A stretch of DNA of 64,000 nucleotides, from NCBI GenBank assembly GCA_002369135.1, contig DFEY01000003.1:135853-199852 (forward strand), given 5' to 3'. The DNA comes from Lachnospira sp. UBA3790 (GTDB taxonomy: Bacteria; Bacillota; Clostridia; Lachnospirales; Lachnospiraceae). Shown one piece after another: positions 9,112-18,092 of the stretch. The position numbers and the translations under genes were made by a program. Within the stretch, counting starts at the first letter, position 1. Each line of letters starts with the position of its first letter. The notes below the pieces were generated by a model. It made no database searches, was not told the origin of the DNA, and saw nothing but the letters and a program-made list of their open reading frames with translations.

Positions 9112-11799
9112 TTAGTTTGTTTTCCTTTTTCTTTTCTTGTCCTCTATAAGTGCCATTATCTTTTCTCGATTTGCAAGTAGCACAAGTATTACTAGAGATA
9201 ATATCGAGATAATTAATCCCGGCACAAATCCTTTTGGACAGTAACTGAATTCAACTGTATGTTTACCAGGTGTAACTGAAATTCCGATTAGAGAATCCTT
9301 ACAAATCTTTCCTGGTTCCACTTCGTTGCCATCTAGATAGACTGACCATCCTTCTTCATATGGAATAGAAGTGTATAGAAGTCCTGCATTTTTGGCATCA
9401 ACTGTACCAGTAATCTTTGTGTCTTCCCACTCAGTTACCTTTAATGGCTGAGAATTTAGTACATCAAATGCTTCTTGCCAAGCATCCTCGTCAAAGGCGT
9501 AAGCATAGCATGTTGTTACTTCCTTGCTGTCTCCACCAGTTATCTCCACCTTAGATCCTCGCTCGATTTCTCCTACGTGGCAAATGTAATTCTGGTTTGT
9601 AGCTGAGAATGAGCATGTCTTTTCAGTTTTTCCAGAAACGGTAGCAGTTAAGTTCTCTGCTTCTGTTTGGCAGAAGAAGTATGCATCGATTAGATTTGAA
9701 CCATTGTCTTGGAAATTGTCTCCTGGTTCTAGATTGTATTCAGCAGTAAATTTGCCACTAGATTCACCAGTCTTTAATTGATGGAAAATCTGATTGTCCA
9801 ATCCAGTAGAACTCTTAACGAAACTGTTCTGACAAACGAATGGGTTGCCAGTATCTAAGTCCCAACTAGTCATAGTTCCTGAATCAATTACAAATCCTAG
9901 TGGAAGTGTTTTGTTGTATTCATATAATCCCATTGATCCGTCACCAGCTTGTCCATTAGCATTTGCCGTAGGCAACTGAGAAGTCTTATCTATTCTAGTC
10001 ATATCCTTTGGAATAGATGGCTCAGCTTTAGCGAACTCATATTTTACGGCGAACATAGCTGCAGTAAGAGGAGTATGTCCTAAGTATGAGTATGCGTTGA
10101 ACGATGTCTGCATACCAATCTTTGCATAGTAATCTTGGATAGCTGCTGATGATACTGATGAGAATGTTGAAATACTATTGTAGTTATATCTAGCGCCATT
10201 ATTTCTTGTGTCGTGTTCTTTCATTTCACTTCGATAGAATCCAACACCTTCTTTTTTAGATTGCTTTTCTGCTATTTCATTTAGTCTAGCTATTGGCTCT
10301 TTTTCAGCATAGTATCCTGTTCTATCTGAAGATGATGGGATAGAAGTGTGATTCATATTCAAAGTCAACTCACAGAATAGTGCAAGTATCATTAAATATG
10401 CAAAGAATCCCTTCATCTGAGGTTTGTATTTGTATAGGCACATAATAAATGCATAAATTACTATGAATGTAATGCTCAAGAATACTACTCGAACCATAGT
10501 GATGCTAGTAGTTGGCTTAGTAAACATTTCTATCTTGTCTTTGTCGAAGATTTGCTCGAATAAAAGTAGAAGTGCAATAGCTCCGCCAGTAGCACCAATG
10601 ATATGTTTGTATTTGAAGTCCTTGATATGCATTACAGCCTCATAACCCATAGTCAAAATCAAGAAGATATATAGGAATGACTGTCTACAAGGTAGACTGT
10701 TAGGGAAATGGAATCCGTGCCAAATGTAATCAAGTATATTTATATTGAAACTTAGTAGCATAAAGAGCATAAAGATTGTTTTTGCAACACGCTCTTTGAT
10801 GCTGATGTTTTTACATAGCCAAAACAATGGAATCACAATAAATACAGCCACTGAAGCGTAAACGTTAGGGTCGTGATAGAAGTTAAGGTCCGCTACAGGG
10901 ATTGTAATTAGTGATCTAAAGAATGTATAAATCAAAGAGAAGTACTCTGTAATCTCTGTTGGGAATGTAGTGTCTGCTGATTTTGTAAGCATAAGGTTGA
11001 AGTACTCTGGAAGAACAACAACCATTGCAAGACCACCACTTATAAGAGAGTAGAGTGCATATCTACCAGTTAGTTTGAGTCTGGCAAAAGCCTTGCTCTT
11101 AAATGTATCTTCTTTGCCAGGAATTTCTGTTACAGCAAATAAGTAGATGTAGTAGCATACGCTAAATAGACAAAGCATAATGCCAATGTAGTAGTTTGAG
11201 AATATTCCCAACCCTAATGCTATACAATACATTAATGCTTTTCCTTCTCTAACTAATTTCTCTAATCCGAGAATGATAAATGGAAGTAGCCACATACAGT
11301 CAAGCCACATAATGTTCCAGCTGAATGCTGCAAAGTAAGCTGACAATGCGTAAGCCATACCGAATGCCACTGGAGTAGCACCTTCCTTACCGAATCTCTT
11401 TGTTAAGAAATAAGTCATTGAGAATCCAGCAAGTCCCATTTTAACCACGATAAAGAAATCAGTGATATCAGCCATGTTGCTAGGCCAAATCAAAGTCAAA
11501 ATGTTAGCTGGGCTGGCTAAGTAGTAAGCCATGATGGCGATAAAGTTCATTCCGCCACCAATCTCCCATGTATAGAGTAGGCTGCCGCCACTATGCAACT
11601 TATCTCTTAGGATCTCGAGATAAGGTGTGTACTGGTGATAGCAGTCACTCCTTAGATAAGTCAAATTACCGAATGGTGCAATTCCCTTGAATGCAAAAAC
11701 GACTAGCATTGAAACTACAGGCAAAATAAAAGCAAGTAAATAAAATTTATTTGCTTTAAGCCACGCTTGCATTGAGAATTTCTTCTTAGTTCTCTTCAT
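9112..11799 (-). CDS. YfhO-family GT-C-type membrane glycosyltransferase
   Basis: The 895-residue polytopic protein has about a dozen membrane helices in its first 480 residues, a large extracytoplasmic region (about 490-860), and a last helix (FVPGLIISILSLVILVLLA) before a basic tail. LRSDCYHQY near the N-terminus and the helix arrangement match the YfhO family (PF09586). In Bacillus subtilis and Listeria, YfhO-type GT-C enzymes move a sugar from undecaprenyl phosphate onto lipoteichoic acid or another surface polymer, together with a CsbB/GtrB-type GT2 and a GtrA flippase. Exactly those partners lie upstream here: this gene overlaps the GtrA-like gene by 14 nt. The acceptor polymer in this organism is unknown. 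It is not a duplicate of any other gene in the window. Confidence 0.85.
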   Translation of the reverse strand: MKRTKKKFSMQAWLKANKFYLLAFILPVVSMLVVFAFKGIAPFGNLTYLRSDCYHQYTPYLEILRDKLHSGGSLLYTWEIGGGMNFIAIMAYYLASPANILTLIWPSNMADITDFFIVVKMGLAGFSMTYFLTKRFGKEGATPVAFGMAYALSAYFAAFSWNIMWLDCMWLLPFIILGLEKLVREGKALMYCIALGLGIFSNYYIGIMLCLFSVCYYIYLFAVTEIPGKEDTFKSKAFARLKLTGRYALYSLISGGLAMVVVLPEYFNLMLTKSADTTFPTEITEYFSLIYTFFRSLITIPVADLNFYHDPNVYASVAVFIVIPLFWLCKNISIKERVAKTIFMLFMLLSFNINILDYIWHGFHFPNSLPCRQSFLYIFLILTMGYEAVMHIKDFKYKHIIGATGGAIALLLLFEQIFDKDKIEMFTKPTTSITMVRVVFLSITFIVIYAFIMCLYKYKPQMKGFFAYLMILALFCELTLNMNHTSIPSSSDRTGYYAEKEPIARLNEIAEKQSKKEGVGFYRSEMKEHDTRNNGARYNYNSISTFSSVSSAAIQDYYAKIGMQTSFNAYSYLGHTPLTAAMFAVKYEFAKAEPSIPKDMTRIDKTSQLPTANANGQAGDGSMGLYEYNKTLPLGFVIDSGTMTSWDLDTGNPFVCQNSFVKSSTGLDNQIFHQLKTGESSGKFTAEYNLEPGDNFQDNGSNLIDAYFFCQTEAENLTATVSGKTEKTCSFSATNQNYICHVGEIERGSKVEITGGDSKEVTTCYAYAFDEDAWQEAFDVLNSQPLKVTEWEDTKITGTVDAKNAGLLYTSIPYEEGWSVYLDGNEVEPGKICKDSLIGISVTPGKHTVEFSYCPKGFVPGLIISILSLVILVLLANREKIMALIEDKKRKRKTN

Positions 11800-12322
11800 T
11801 TTGTTTTGGCTCCTTTTTGCTAAATATAAATAATTTACTAAATATATAATTTAAGATAATGGTCAAAATAAGACCAATCATTTTTGCTGTTTTTGGATGA
11901 TTGAATGTCATTTTATCAATGAATAGGATAATAAGAGTCATAAAGTAAGTGCCGATTCTTGCTTCTGAGAATTTTAAAAATTCAAGTAAGAGTTGTTTCA
12001 CACCAAGTTTAGGACTCTTGAATACAAACACTCTGTTTGTAATATATGCAAACAAAATGGCGAGGATAGTAGAAATGGTATGAGCGATCATAGGCTCAAC
12101 ATGAAGAAATGCTTGCATAATAGCAAAAGTAGAAAAATCGATAATAGCAGTGCCTGCGCCAAAGAGCATATACAAAACCATTTCAGCACTAATTAAACCC
12201 CAGATAAGGGTTCTAATCTTTTCATTTTTGAAATGTTTTAGGAGAAAAGTTCTAAACCTTACGACGTTTCTGACGAAAAGGTTATTCTCCGCAAGCTTTT
12301 GCTTGTCGACTTGAAATCTCAT
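11786..12322 (-). CDS. GtrA-like flippase of lipid-linked sugars
   Basis: The 178-residue protein has four predicted membrane helices (residues about 40-160, including LIWGLISAEMVLYMLFGAG and TISTILAILFAYITNRVFVF). TNRVFVF is characteristic of the GtrA family (PF04138), and a related YIFSKLFIF string lies near the end. Family members such as GtcA are thought to flip undecaprenyl-phosphate-linked sugars to the outer membrane face. Its ATG directly abuts the stop codon of the GT2 gene, and its end overlaps the YfhO gene, so the three proteins are very probably made together as one pathway. The N-terminal about 35 residues are cytosolic and charged. A GAGG sequence inside the end of the GT2 gene serves as ribosome binding site. 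Confidence 0.88.
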   Translation of the reverse strand: MRFQVDKQKLAENNLFVRNVVRFRTFLLKHFKNEKIRTLIWGLISAEMVLYMLFGAGTAIIDFSTFAIMQAFLHVEPMIAHTISTILAILFAYITNRVFVFKSPKLGVKQLLLEFLKFSEARIGTYFMTLIILFIDKMTFNHPKTAKMIGLILTIILNYIFSKLFIFSKKEPKQNEEN

Positions 12323-13258
12323 TTACTTTACATCCTCTATATTAGATTCTTTTGTGATGTATATAGGTCTGTCTTTTGTCTCAAGGTAAATGTTTGCAAT
12401 ATATTCACCTAAAACTCCTAGTGACATCTCAACAATACCACCTAGGAATAAAATAGCGATAAGAATAATAGTAAATCCATCAGTTCCTGTTATGCCAAAG
12501 GCAAATCTTCTTACTAATGCCACGATAATAGCAACAAATGCTAAAAACGAAATGAACAATCCTGATACGGTTAAGAAGCGAAGTGGTGAAATAGAGAAAT
12601 TAGTGATTCCTCTAATGGCATATTTAAATAGTGATCCAAAGCCCCACTTAGATTCTCCGGCTGGACGCTCAGCACCTTCGTGTTCTATCCAAGCAGTCTC
12701 GAAACCTACCCAAGCAAAGATTCCTTTTGTAAATCTCTGTGTCTCAGTCATTTCCAAAATAGCATCGACCATTTGTCTTGTCATCATTCTGTAATCTTGA
12801 GTGTTTTGTTTCATTTCAACATCAGTAAATCTATTACTCAACTTATAAAAAAGAGAGGAGAAGAATGATTTAATACCACGTCTACGCTTGTTGCGCATAG
12901 CAGCAACTGAATCATATCCTTCCTCTATCTTTTCAATCATTTCTGGTATTAGTTTTGGAGGATGCTCTAAATCTGCATCCATAATTACAACTAGATCGGC
13001 AGTAGTATTAACCAAACCTGCATACATAGCAGATTCTTTGCCGAAGTTTCTAGAAAATGATATGTATTTAACTTTGCTATCTTTTTGAGCCAAAGCTCTT
13101 AAGATATCAATAGTTCTGTCCTTACTTCCGTCATTTACAAAGATGTACCTAAAATCGTAGTTTGAAATAGAGTCAAAAACTTTCTTTGACTCATCATAAA
13201 ACATATTTAAAACTGCCTCTTCATTGAAGCAAGGTACAACAACATCTACTGTGTACAT
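12323..13258 (-). CDS. Polyprenyl-phosphate glycosyltransferase (GtrB/CsbB-like GT2)
   Basis: The 311-residue protein has a GT-A glycosyltransferase domain (VVVPCFNEE at the start, the metal/nucleotide-sugar motif DADLEHPP near residue 90) and two C-terminal membrane helices (about 220-290). This is the layout of GtrB, CsbB and DPM1-like enzymes that charge undecaprenyl phosphate with a sugar from a nucleotide sugar. I place the start at the ATG at 13258: GGAGGGTG (13261-13268) sits just upstream on this strand and the protein then begins MYTVDVVVP, as is normal for the family. The in-frame ATG at 13291 would add 11 unrelated residues. It is first in the operon GT2-gtrA-yfhO. Confidence 0.9.
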   Translation of the reverse strand: MYTVDVVVPCFNEEAVLNMFYDESKKVFDSISNYDFRYIFVNDGSKDRTIDILRALAQKDSKVKYISFSRNFGKESAMYAGLVNTTADLVVIMDADLEHPPKLIPEMIEKIEEGYDSVAAMRNKRRRGIKSFFSSLFYKLSNRFTDVEMKQNTQDYRMMTRQMVDAILEMTETQRFTKGIFAWVGFETAWIEHEGAERPAGESKWGFGSLFKYAIRGITNFSISPLRFLTVSGLFISFLAFVAIIVALVRRFAFGITGTDGFTIILIAILFLGGIVEMSLGVLGEYIANIYLETKDRPIYITKESNIEDVK

Positions 13259-13343
13259 ATCACCCTCCGTGCGAGATTCATTTAATCTCATAGTCCCTTA
13301 AATTATACTAAAAAATGGGTTCAAATACTAGATAAATAAACAT

Positions 13344-13376
13344 AAAAAAAGAGCATTCTTGCGAATGCTCTTTTTT
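13344..13376. terminator. Terminator after argG
   Basis: GAGCATTC (13351-13358) pairs with GAATGCTC (13363-13370) around a TTGC loop. The run of A at 13344-13350 is the U-tract on the minus strand, where argG ends at 13389; the right side also has a T-run. Confidence 0.88.
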
Positions 13377-13388
13377 ATATTTTTGTTA

Positions 13389-14612
13389 TTATTTATCTTC
13401 TTCCAATTTAGCCTTTTTCATAGCACGAACTTGAAGTGGTAGACCAAAGAGTTGAATGAATCCTTCAGCATCGTGGTGGTCATATAAATCACCAGTAGTA
13501 AATGATGCAAGTGATTCGCTATATAGTGAATATGGAGAAGTAGTACCAGCTTTAATAATGTTTCCTTTGTAAAGTTTAAACTTAACTTCACCAGTAACAT
13601 TTTCTTGAGTCTTTTCAATGAAAGCTTGAAGTGCTTCACGAAGTGGAGTGAACCATGTTCCCTCGTATACAACCTGTGCTAACTTCTCAGCTACAGCTTT
13701 CTTGAAGTTCATGGTAGCACGATCAAGTACTAACTCTTCTAACTGGTCGTGTGCTTCCATTAGGATAGTTCCACCTGGAGTTTCATAAACGCCACGAGAC
13801 TTCATACCTACTACACGGTTTTCGACGATGTCGATAATACCAATTCCGTGCTTTCCGCCTAACTCGTTTAGTTTTCTGATAATATCAGCAACCTTCATCT
13901 TCTCGCCGTTAACAGAAGTAGGAACACCCTTTTCGAAAGTCATTGTTACGTATTCACCTTCCTCTGGAGCTTTCTCTGGAGAAACACCAAGAACAAGTAG
14001 GTGATCGTAGTTTGGCTCGTTTGCTGGATCTTCTAATTCCAAACCTTCGTGGCTGATGTGCCATAGGTTACGGTCACGGCTGTAACTTTGGTCTGCGTTG
14101 AATGGAAGGTCAATGCCATGAGCCTTACAATATTCAATCTCTGACTCACGAGAATCCATATCCCACTTGTCATCTCTCCAAGCAGCGATAATCTTCAAGT
14201 CTGGAGCCAAAGCCTTAATTCCTAATTCAAAACGAATCTGATCGTTTCCTTTACCAGTAGCACCGTGGCAAATAGCGCTAGCGCCTTCTTTTCTAGCAAC
14301 TTCAACTAGCTTAGCAGCGATACCAGGTCTAGCCATTGATGTACCTAGTAAATATTTATTCTCATATACTGAGCCAGCCTGTACACAAGGCATTATATAG
14401 TTCTCGGCAAAGTCATCTGTGATATCTTCTATATAAAGTTTAGAAGCACCAGAATATTTTGCTCTCTCTTCAAGACCATCTAATTCCTCTTCCTGTCCAC
14501 AGTCTATGCAGCAGCATATAACTTCGTAATCATAGTTTTCCTTTAGCCAAGGGATGATAGCAGTAGTATCAAGTCCTCCTGAATAAGCTAATACAACTTT
14601 TTCTTTAGCCAT
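13389..14612 (-). CDS. argG: Argininosuccinate synthase
   Basis: Joins citrulline and aspartate with ATP to make argininosuccinate, the penultimate step of arginine synthesis in the cytosol. The 407-residue sequence has the PP-loop ATP-binding motif AYSGGLDTT near the N-terminus, GATGKGNDQIRFE (about 115-127), SRDRNLWHIS and the usual YSLYSESLASF near the end; the length is normal. The start ATG at 14612 is supported by GGAGG (14621-14625) at 8 nt on the minus strand; an in-frame ATG at 14627 overlaps that site. It is transcribed away from argCJBD, and the shared control region carries ARG-box-like sites. argH and argF are not in the window. Confidence 0.97.
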   Translation of the reverse strand: MAKEKVVLAYSGGLDTTAIIPWLKENYDYEVICCCIDCGQEEELDGLEERAKYSGASKLYIEDITDDFAENYIMPCVQAGSVYENKYLLGTSMARPGIAAKLVEVARKEGASAICHGATGKGNDQIRFELGIKALAPDLKIIAAWRDDKWDMDSRESEIEYCKAHGIDLPFNADQSYSRDRNLWHISHEGLELEDPANEPNYDHLLVLGVSPEKAPEEGEYVTMTFEKGVPTSVNGEKMKVADIIRKLNELGGKHGIGIIDIVENRVVGMKSRGVYETPGGTILMEAHDQLEELVLDRATMNFKKAVAEKLAQVVYEGTWFTPLREALQAFIEKTQENVTGEVKFKLYKGNIIKAGTTSPYSLYSESLASFTTGDLYDHHDAEGFIQLFGLPLQVRAMKKAKLEEDK

Positions 14613-14653
14613 TTTTCTTTCCTCCATAAAATGTTTTTCTTACAACGGGAATT

Positions 14654-14682
14654 AATATACAACAATTATGCATAAAATGCAA
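14654..14682 (-). promoter_or_regulatory. argG promoter
   Basis: On the minus strand TTGCAT (14682-14677) and TATATT (14659-14654) are 17 bp apart. An ARG-box-like repeat overlaps the -35 element and spacer. Confidence 0.7.
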
Positions 14683-14759
14683 GTAAAAAATGAATATTTT
14701 TGTATATTATTCATAAATTATGCATATTTTATGCAAAAACCTTGCATATTATACATAAA
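14667..14759. promoter_or_regulatory. Cluster of ARG-box-like operators (probable ArgR sites)
   Basis: The divergent argG/argC region carries AT-rich imperfect palindromes resembling the ArgR/AhrC box (TGAAT-N6-ATTCA type): 14667-14682 (TTATGCATAAAATGCA), 14690-14705 (ATGAATATTTTTGTAT), 14707-14724, 14719-14735 (TATGCATATTTTATGCA core) and 14742-14759 (TTGCATATTATACATAAA). They cover both promoters, so arginine-dependent repression of both units is likely. The regulator gene is not in the window. A short inverted repeat, AGAAGAA/TTCTTCT, lies in the argC leader at about 14793-14808. Confidence 0.7.
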
Positions 14760-14770
14760 TAGTGTATAAT
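14742..14770 (+). promoter_or_regulatory. argCJBD promoter
   Basis: TTGCAT (14742-14747) and TATAAT (14765-14770) with a 17-bp spacer. It overlaps the rightmost ARG-box-like site. Confidence 0.82.
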
Positions 14771-14862
14771 TCTCGCAGTTGTGTTCTTATATAGAAGAAA
14801 ATTCTTCTTGTATATAGAAGAAAAATAGTTTATTCTTTGACGAGGACACATAGGAGGTTACT

Positions 14863-15903
14863 ATGATTAAAGTAGGTATTATTGGCTCAACTGGTTACGC
14901 AGGAGCCGAGATTGTAAAGTTAATACAGAATCATCCAGAAGCGGGAGTAGTGTGGTTTGGCTCAAAGTCATTTGAGGGTGAACCTTTTGCAAAGGTGTAC
15001 CGAAATATGTTCGAGCTAGTGGATGAGAAATGCCTAGGTGATAATATCGATGAGCTTAGCGGTAAGGTGGATGTTATTTTTACAGCCACACCTCAGGGAC
15101 TTTGCTCAAAGATTATAAATGAAGATGTTTTAAGTAAGACTAAGGTTATTGATCTTAGTGCTGACTTTAGAATAAAAGATGTTGATATTTACGAGAAGTG
15201 GTATGGCATCAAACATGAAAGTCCAGAGTTTATAGATGAGGCAGTCTATGGACTTTGCGAGATTAATCGCGACAAGACAAAGAATGCACGCCTTGTTGCA
15301 AACCCTGGTTGTTACACGACTTGCAGTATCCTTTCTATTTATCCATTGGTAAAAGAAGGACTGCTTGATCCTAAATCTATTATCGTTGATGCTAAGTCAG
15401 GAACTACTGGAGCAGGACGTGGCGCGAAGGTTGCAAACTTGTTCTGCGAGGTAAACGAAAACATAAAAGCGTACGGTGTTACAACACATCGTCACACACC
15501 AGAGATAGAAGAGCAGCTAAGTTACGCAGCAGATGAAGATGTTGTTATAAACTTCACTCCACACTTAGTTCCAATGCAAAGAGGAATTTTGGTGACGGCT
15601 TACGCGAACCTAACAAAGGATGTTACATACGATGAAGTAAAAGCTGTTTATGATAAATACTATAAAGACGAGAAGTTCATCCGAGTGCTTAACAAAGACC
15701 TTTGCCCAGAGACACGTTTTGTGGCACACAGTAACTACACAGATATTAACTTCAAGATTGATGAGCGAACAGGAAGAATAGTTATGATGGGTGCGCTTGA
15801 TAACTTGGTAAAGGGAGCAGCAGGACAAGCGGTTCAGAATATGAATATAATGTTTGGATTACCTGAAGAAACAGGAATTGATTTAGTTCCAAGCAGTGTG
15901 TAA
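14863..15903 (+). CDS. argC: N-acetyl-gamma-glutamyl-phosphate reductase
   Basis: Reduces N-acetylglutamyl phosphate with NADPH to the semialdehyde, the third step of ornithine synthesis. The 346-residue protein begins with the nucleotide-binding loop GIIGSTGYAGAE and has the catalytic cysteine in VANPGCYTT (Cys150), then GTTGAGRGAK and HRHTPEIEEQL; the length fits the family. GGAGG sits 6 nt before the ATG. First gene of argCJBD, under the probable ArgR-controlled promoter at 14742-14770. The next gene begins 11 nt downstream. Confidence 0.97.
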   Translation: MIKVGIIGSTGYAGAEIVKLIQNHPEAGVVWFGSKSFEGEPFAKVYRNMFELVDEKCLGDNIDELSGKVDVIFTATPQGLCSKIINEDVLSKTKVIDLSADFRIKDVDIYEKWYGIKHESPEFIDEAVYGLCEINRDKTKNARLVANPGCYTTCSILSIYPLVKEGLLDPKSIIVDAKSGTTGAGRGAKVANLFCEVNENIKAYGVTTHRHTPEIEEQLSYAADEDVVINFTPHLVPMQRGILVTAYANLTKDVTYDEVKAVYDKYYKDEKFIRVLNKDLCPETRFVAHSNYTDINFKIDERTGRIVMMGALDNLVKGAAGQAVQNMNIMFGLPEETGIDLVPSSV

Positions 15904-15914
15904 AGGAATAAGAT

Positions 15915-17138
15915 ATGCATTTTAAAACAGAAGGAGGCGTGACAGCTCCGCTAGGCTTTGCGGCTATGGGAGTGCACGCTGGAATAAAAAAAGAAAAAAC
16001 AGATATGGCTATGATAATGAGCCATGTGCCAGCGGTAGCAGCAGGTACATTTACTACAAACGTAGTTAAGGCTGCGCCAGTTTTGTTTGATCAAAAGCAG
16101 ATTTATGAAAACGACTTTGCTCAGGTCATCGTTTGTAACAGTGGTGTTGCAAACGCCTGCACCGGCAAAGAAGGAATGGATTACTGCGAACAGACAGCTA
16201 AGATGGTGGCAGAAAACTTACAGGTAGATGAGAATGAAGTTCTAGTTACATCTACTGGTGTTATTGGTCAGCAACTTCCAATGGACAAGATAGAGGCAGG
16301 AATTCAAATGCTTTCTTTAACACTTGACCAGTCAGAAGACGGTGGACATTTGGCGGCAGAAGCTATTATGACTACTGACACTAAACCAAAGGAAGTGGCA
16401 TACGAATTTAGAGTAGCTGGAAAACAGTGTAAGATTGGCGGCATGTGCAAAGGATCAGGAATGATTCATCCAAATATGTGTACAATGCTATCTTTCCTAA
16501 CTACCGATGTTAAGATTTCTAAAGAACTTTTATACGAAGCGCTAAGTGATAGCGTGAAAGATTCTTACAATATGATTTCAGTAGATGGCGATACATCAAC
16601 AAACGATACAGTTTTGATTCTTGCTAACGGTTTAGCAGAGAACAAAGAGATTACTGAAAAAGATGCTGACTATGAAGAGTTTGTAAACGCGCTTCACGCA
16701 GTGAATGTGGAACTTAGCAAAATGATTGCAGGAGACGGCGAAGGTGCAACAGCGCTATTTGAAGTAAAGGTAAGACATGCAGACACAAAAGAAAATGCAG
16801 TGAAGCTTGCAAAGTCGGTTGTTTCATCTTCTTTGACGAAGGCAGCTATTTGCGGACACGATGCTAACTGGGGAAGAATTATGTGTGCACTAGGTTATGC
16901 CGGTGTGGACTTTGACCCAGAAAAAATAGACATAGTATTTACTAGCAAGGCTGGACAGATAATTATAGTAGAAAACGGCGTGGCTACTGATTACAGCGAA
17001 GAAAAAGCAACAGAGATTTTATCAGAGGATGCGGTGACAGTAACATGCGATATGAAGATGGGCGATGCAAAAGCAACAGCTTGGGGATGTGATTTGACGC
17101 ACGAGTATGTGAGCATCAACGCCGATTATAGAAGTTAA
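15915..17138 (+). CDS. argJ: Bifunctional glutamate N-acetyltransferase/ornithine acetyltransferase
   Basis: Transfers the acetyl group from N-acetylornithine to glutamate, recycling it; many members also use acetyl-CoA. The 407-residue precursor cuts itself in KGSGMIHPNMCTML to give alpha and beta chains, with the new N-terminal threonine (Thr190) as nucleophile. The residue before the cut is Cys189, where the usual string is PNMAT; this is a modest variant that should still cleave. Other family strings: TSTGVIGQQLP and CGHDANWGRI. An AGGA site precedes the ATG. It is second in argCJBD. The presence of ArgJ implies the acetyl-recycling route, so a separate argE is not needed. Confidence 0.96.
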   Translation: MHFKTEGGVTAPLGFAAMGVHAGIKKEKTDMAMIMSHVPAVAAGTFTTNVVKAAPVLFDQKQIYENDFAQVIVCNSGVANACTGKEGMDYCEQTAKMVAENLQVDENEVLVTSTGVIGQQLPMDKIEAGIQMLSLTLDQSEDGGHLAAEAIMTTDTKPKEVAYEFRVAGKQCKIGGMCKGSGMIHPNMCTMLSFLTTDVKISKELLYEALSDSVKDSYNMISVDGDTSTNDTVLILANGLAENKEITEKDADYEEFVNALHAVNVELSKMIAGDGEGATALFEVKVRHADTKENAVKLAKSVVSSSLTKAAICGHDANWGRIMCALGYAGVDFDPEKIDIVFTSKAGQIIIVENGVATDYSEEKATEILSEDAVTVTCDMKMGDAKATAWGCDLTHEYVSINADYRS

Positions 17139-17159
17139 AACCTTTGGAGGAATAGACAA

Positions 17160-18092
17160 ATGATAATGAAGGGCAACAAAGATATAAAAATGGATTCGCT
17201 TATTGAAAAGGCAGATGTACTAATAGAGGCGCTACCTTACATTCAGCGATTCAATAGAAAAATTATCGTTGTTAAATACGGTGGAAGTGCAATGCTAGAC
17301 GAGGATTTCATGACAAATGTAATCCAGGACGTTACACTTCTTAAACTAGTTGGTTTCAAGCCTATCATCGTGCACGGTGGTGGAAAAGCTATCAGCAAAC
17401 ATATCGATAAGATGGGCATGGAGACTGAGTTTGTAAACGGTCTTCGCGTGACCGACGAAGAAACACTAGAAGCAGCAGAGATGGTTCTTAATAAAGTAAA
17501 CAAACAGCTCGTTCAGATGGTTGAAAAGTTGGGCGTTCGTGCCATTGGTATCAGTGGTAAAGACGGAAACCTTCTAAGCGTTGAGAAAAAACTTTCCCAC
17601 GGCGAAGACATCGGATATGTGGGAACTGTTAAGTCTGTTTCTACAGAAATCTTGCTTGATTTAATAGAGAAGGACTTCTTGCCAATCGTTTGTCCAATAG
17701 GACTAGATGACGAGTTCGAGGCATATAATATAAACGCAGACGATGCAGCATCAGCTATAGCAGAAGCGGTAAAGGCTGAGAAGTTAGCATTCCTTACAGA
17801 TACTGAAGGTGTTTTAATGGATGCTGAAGATCACGACTCTGTTATTTCGGAGATGACTATTTCCGAGGCGAAGGACTTGATTAAAGACGGAACAATCTCA
17901 GGCGGAATGATTCCAAAAATCAAGAACTGTATTGAGGCAATTGAAAACGGAGTTTCTCGTGTCCATATATTGGACGGAAGAATTCCACACTGTATCTTAC
18001 TAGAGATTTTCACAAACAAGGGTATTGGTACAGCGTTGCTTCACGACGAGGATGAAAAGTTCTACAAAGAACAAGAGATGAAGGAAAAATAA
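17160..18092 (+). CDS. argB: Acetylglutamate kinase
   Basis: Phosphorylates N-acetylglutamate, the second step of the pathway and often the arginine-inhibited one. The 310-residue protein carries the amino-acid-kinase motifs [16 protein letters not shown], the substrate segment around NADDAA, and [10 protein letters not shown]. The ATG at 17160 has GGAGG 9 nt upstream. It adds a short N-terminal stretch before [18 protein letters not shown], where shorter family members begin; a longer N-terminal helix is common in arginine-sensitive, hexameric enzymes, but feedback cannot be judged by eye. The C-terminal tail [16 protein letters not shown] is a charged extension. argD starts at the very next base. 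Confidence 0.96.
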   Translation: MIMKGNKDIKMDSLIEKADVLIEALPYIQRFNRKIIVVKYGGSAMLDEDFMTNVIQDVTLLKLVGFKPIIVHGGGKAISKHIDKMGMETEFVNGLRVTDEETLEAAEMVLNKVNKQLVQMVEKLGVRAIGISGKDGNLLSVEKKLSHGEDIGYVGTVKSVSTEILLDLIEKDFLPIVCPIGLDDEFEAYNINADDAASAIAEAVKAEKLAFLTDTEGVLMDAEDHDSVISEMTISEAKDLIKDGTISGGMIPKIKNCIEAIENGVSRVHILDGRIPHCILLEIFTNKGIGTALLHDEDEKFYKEQEMKEK

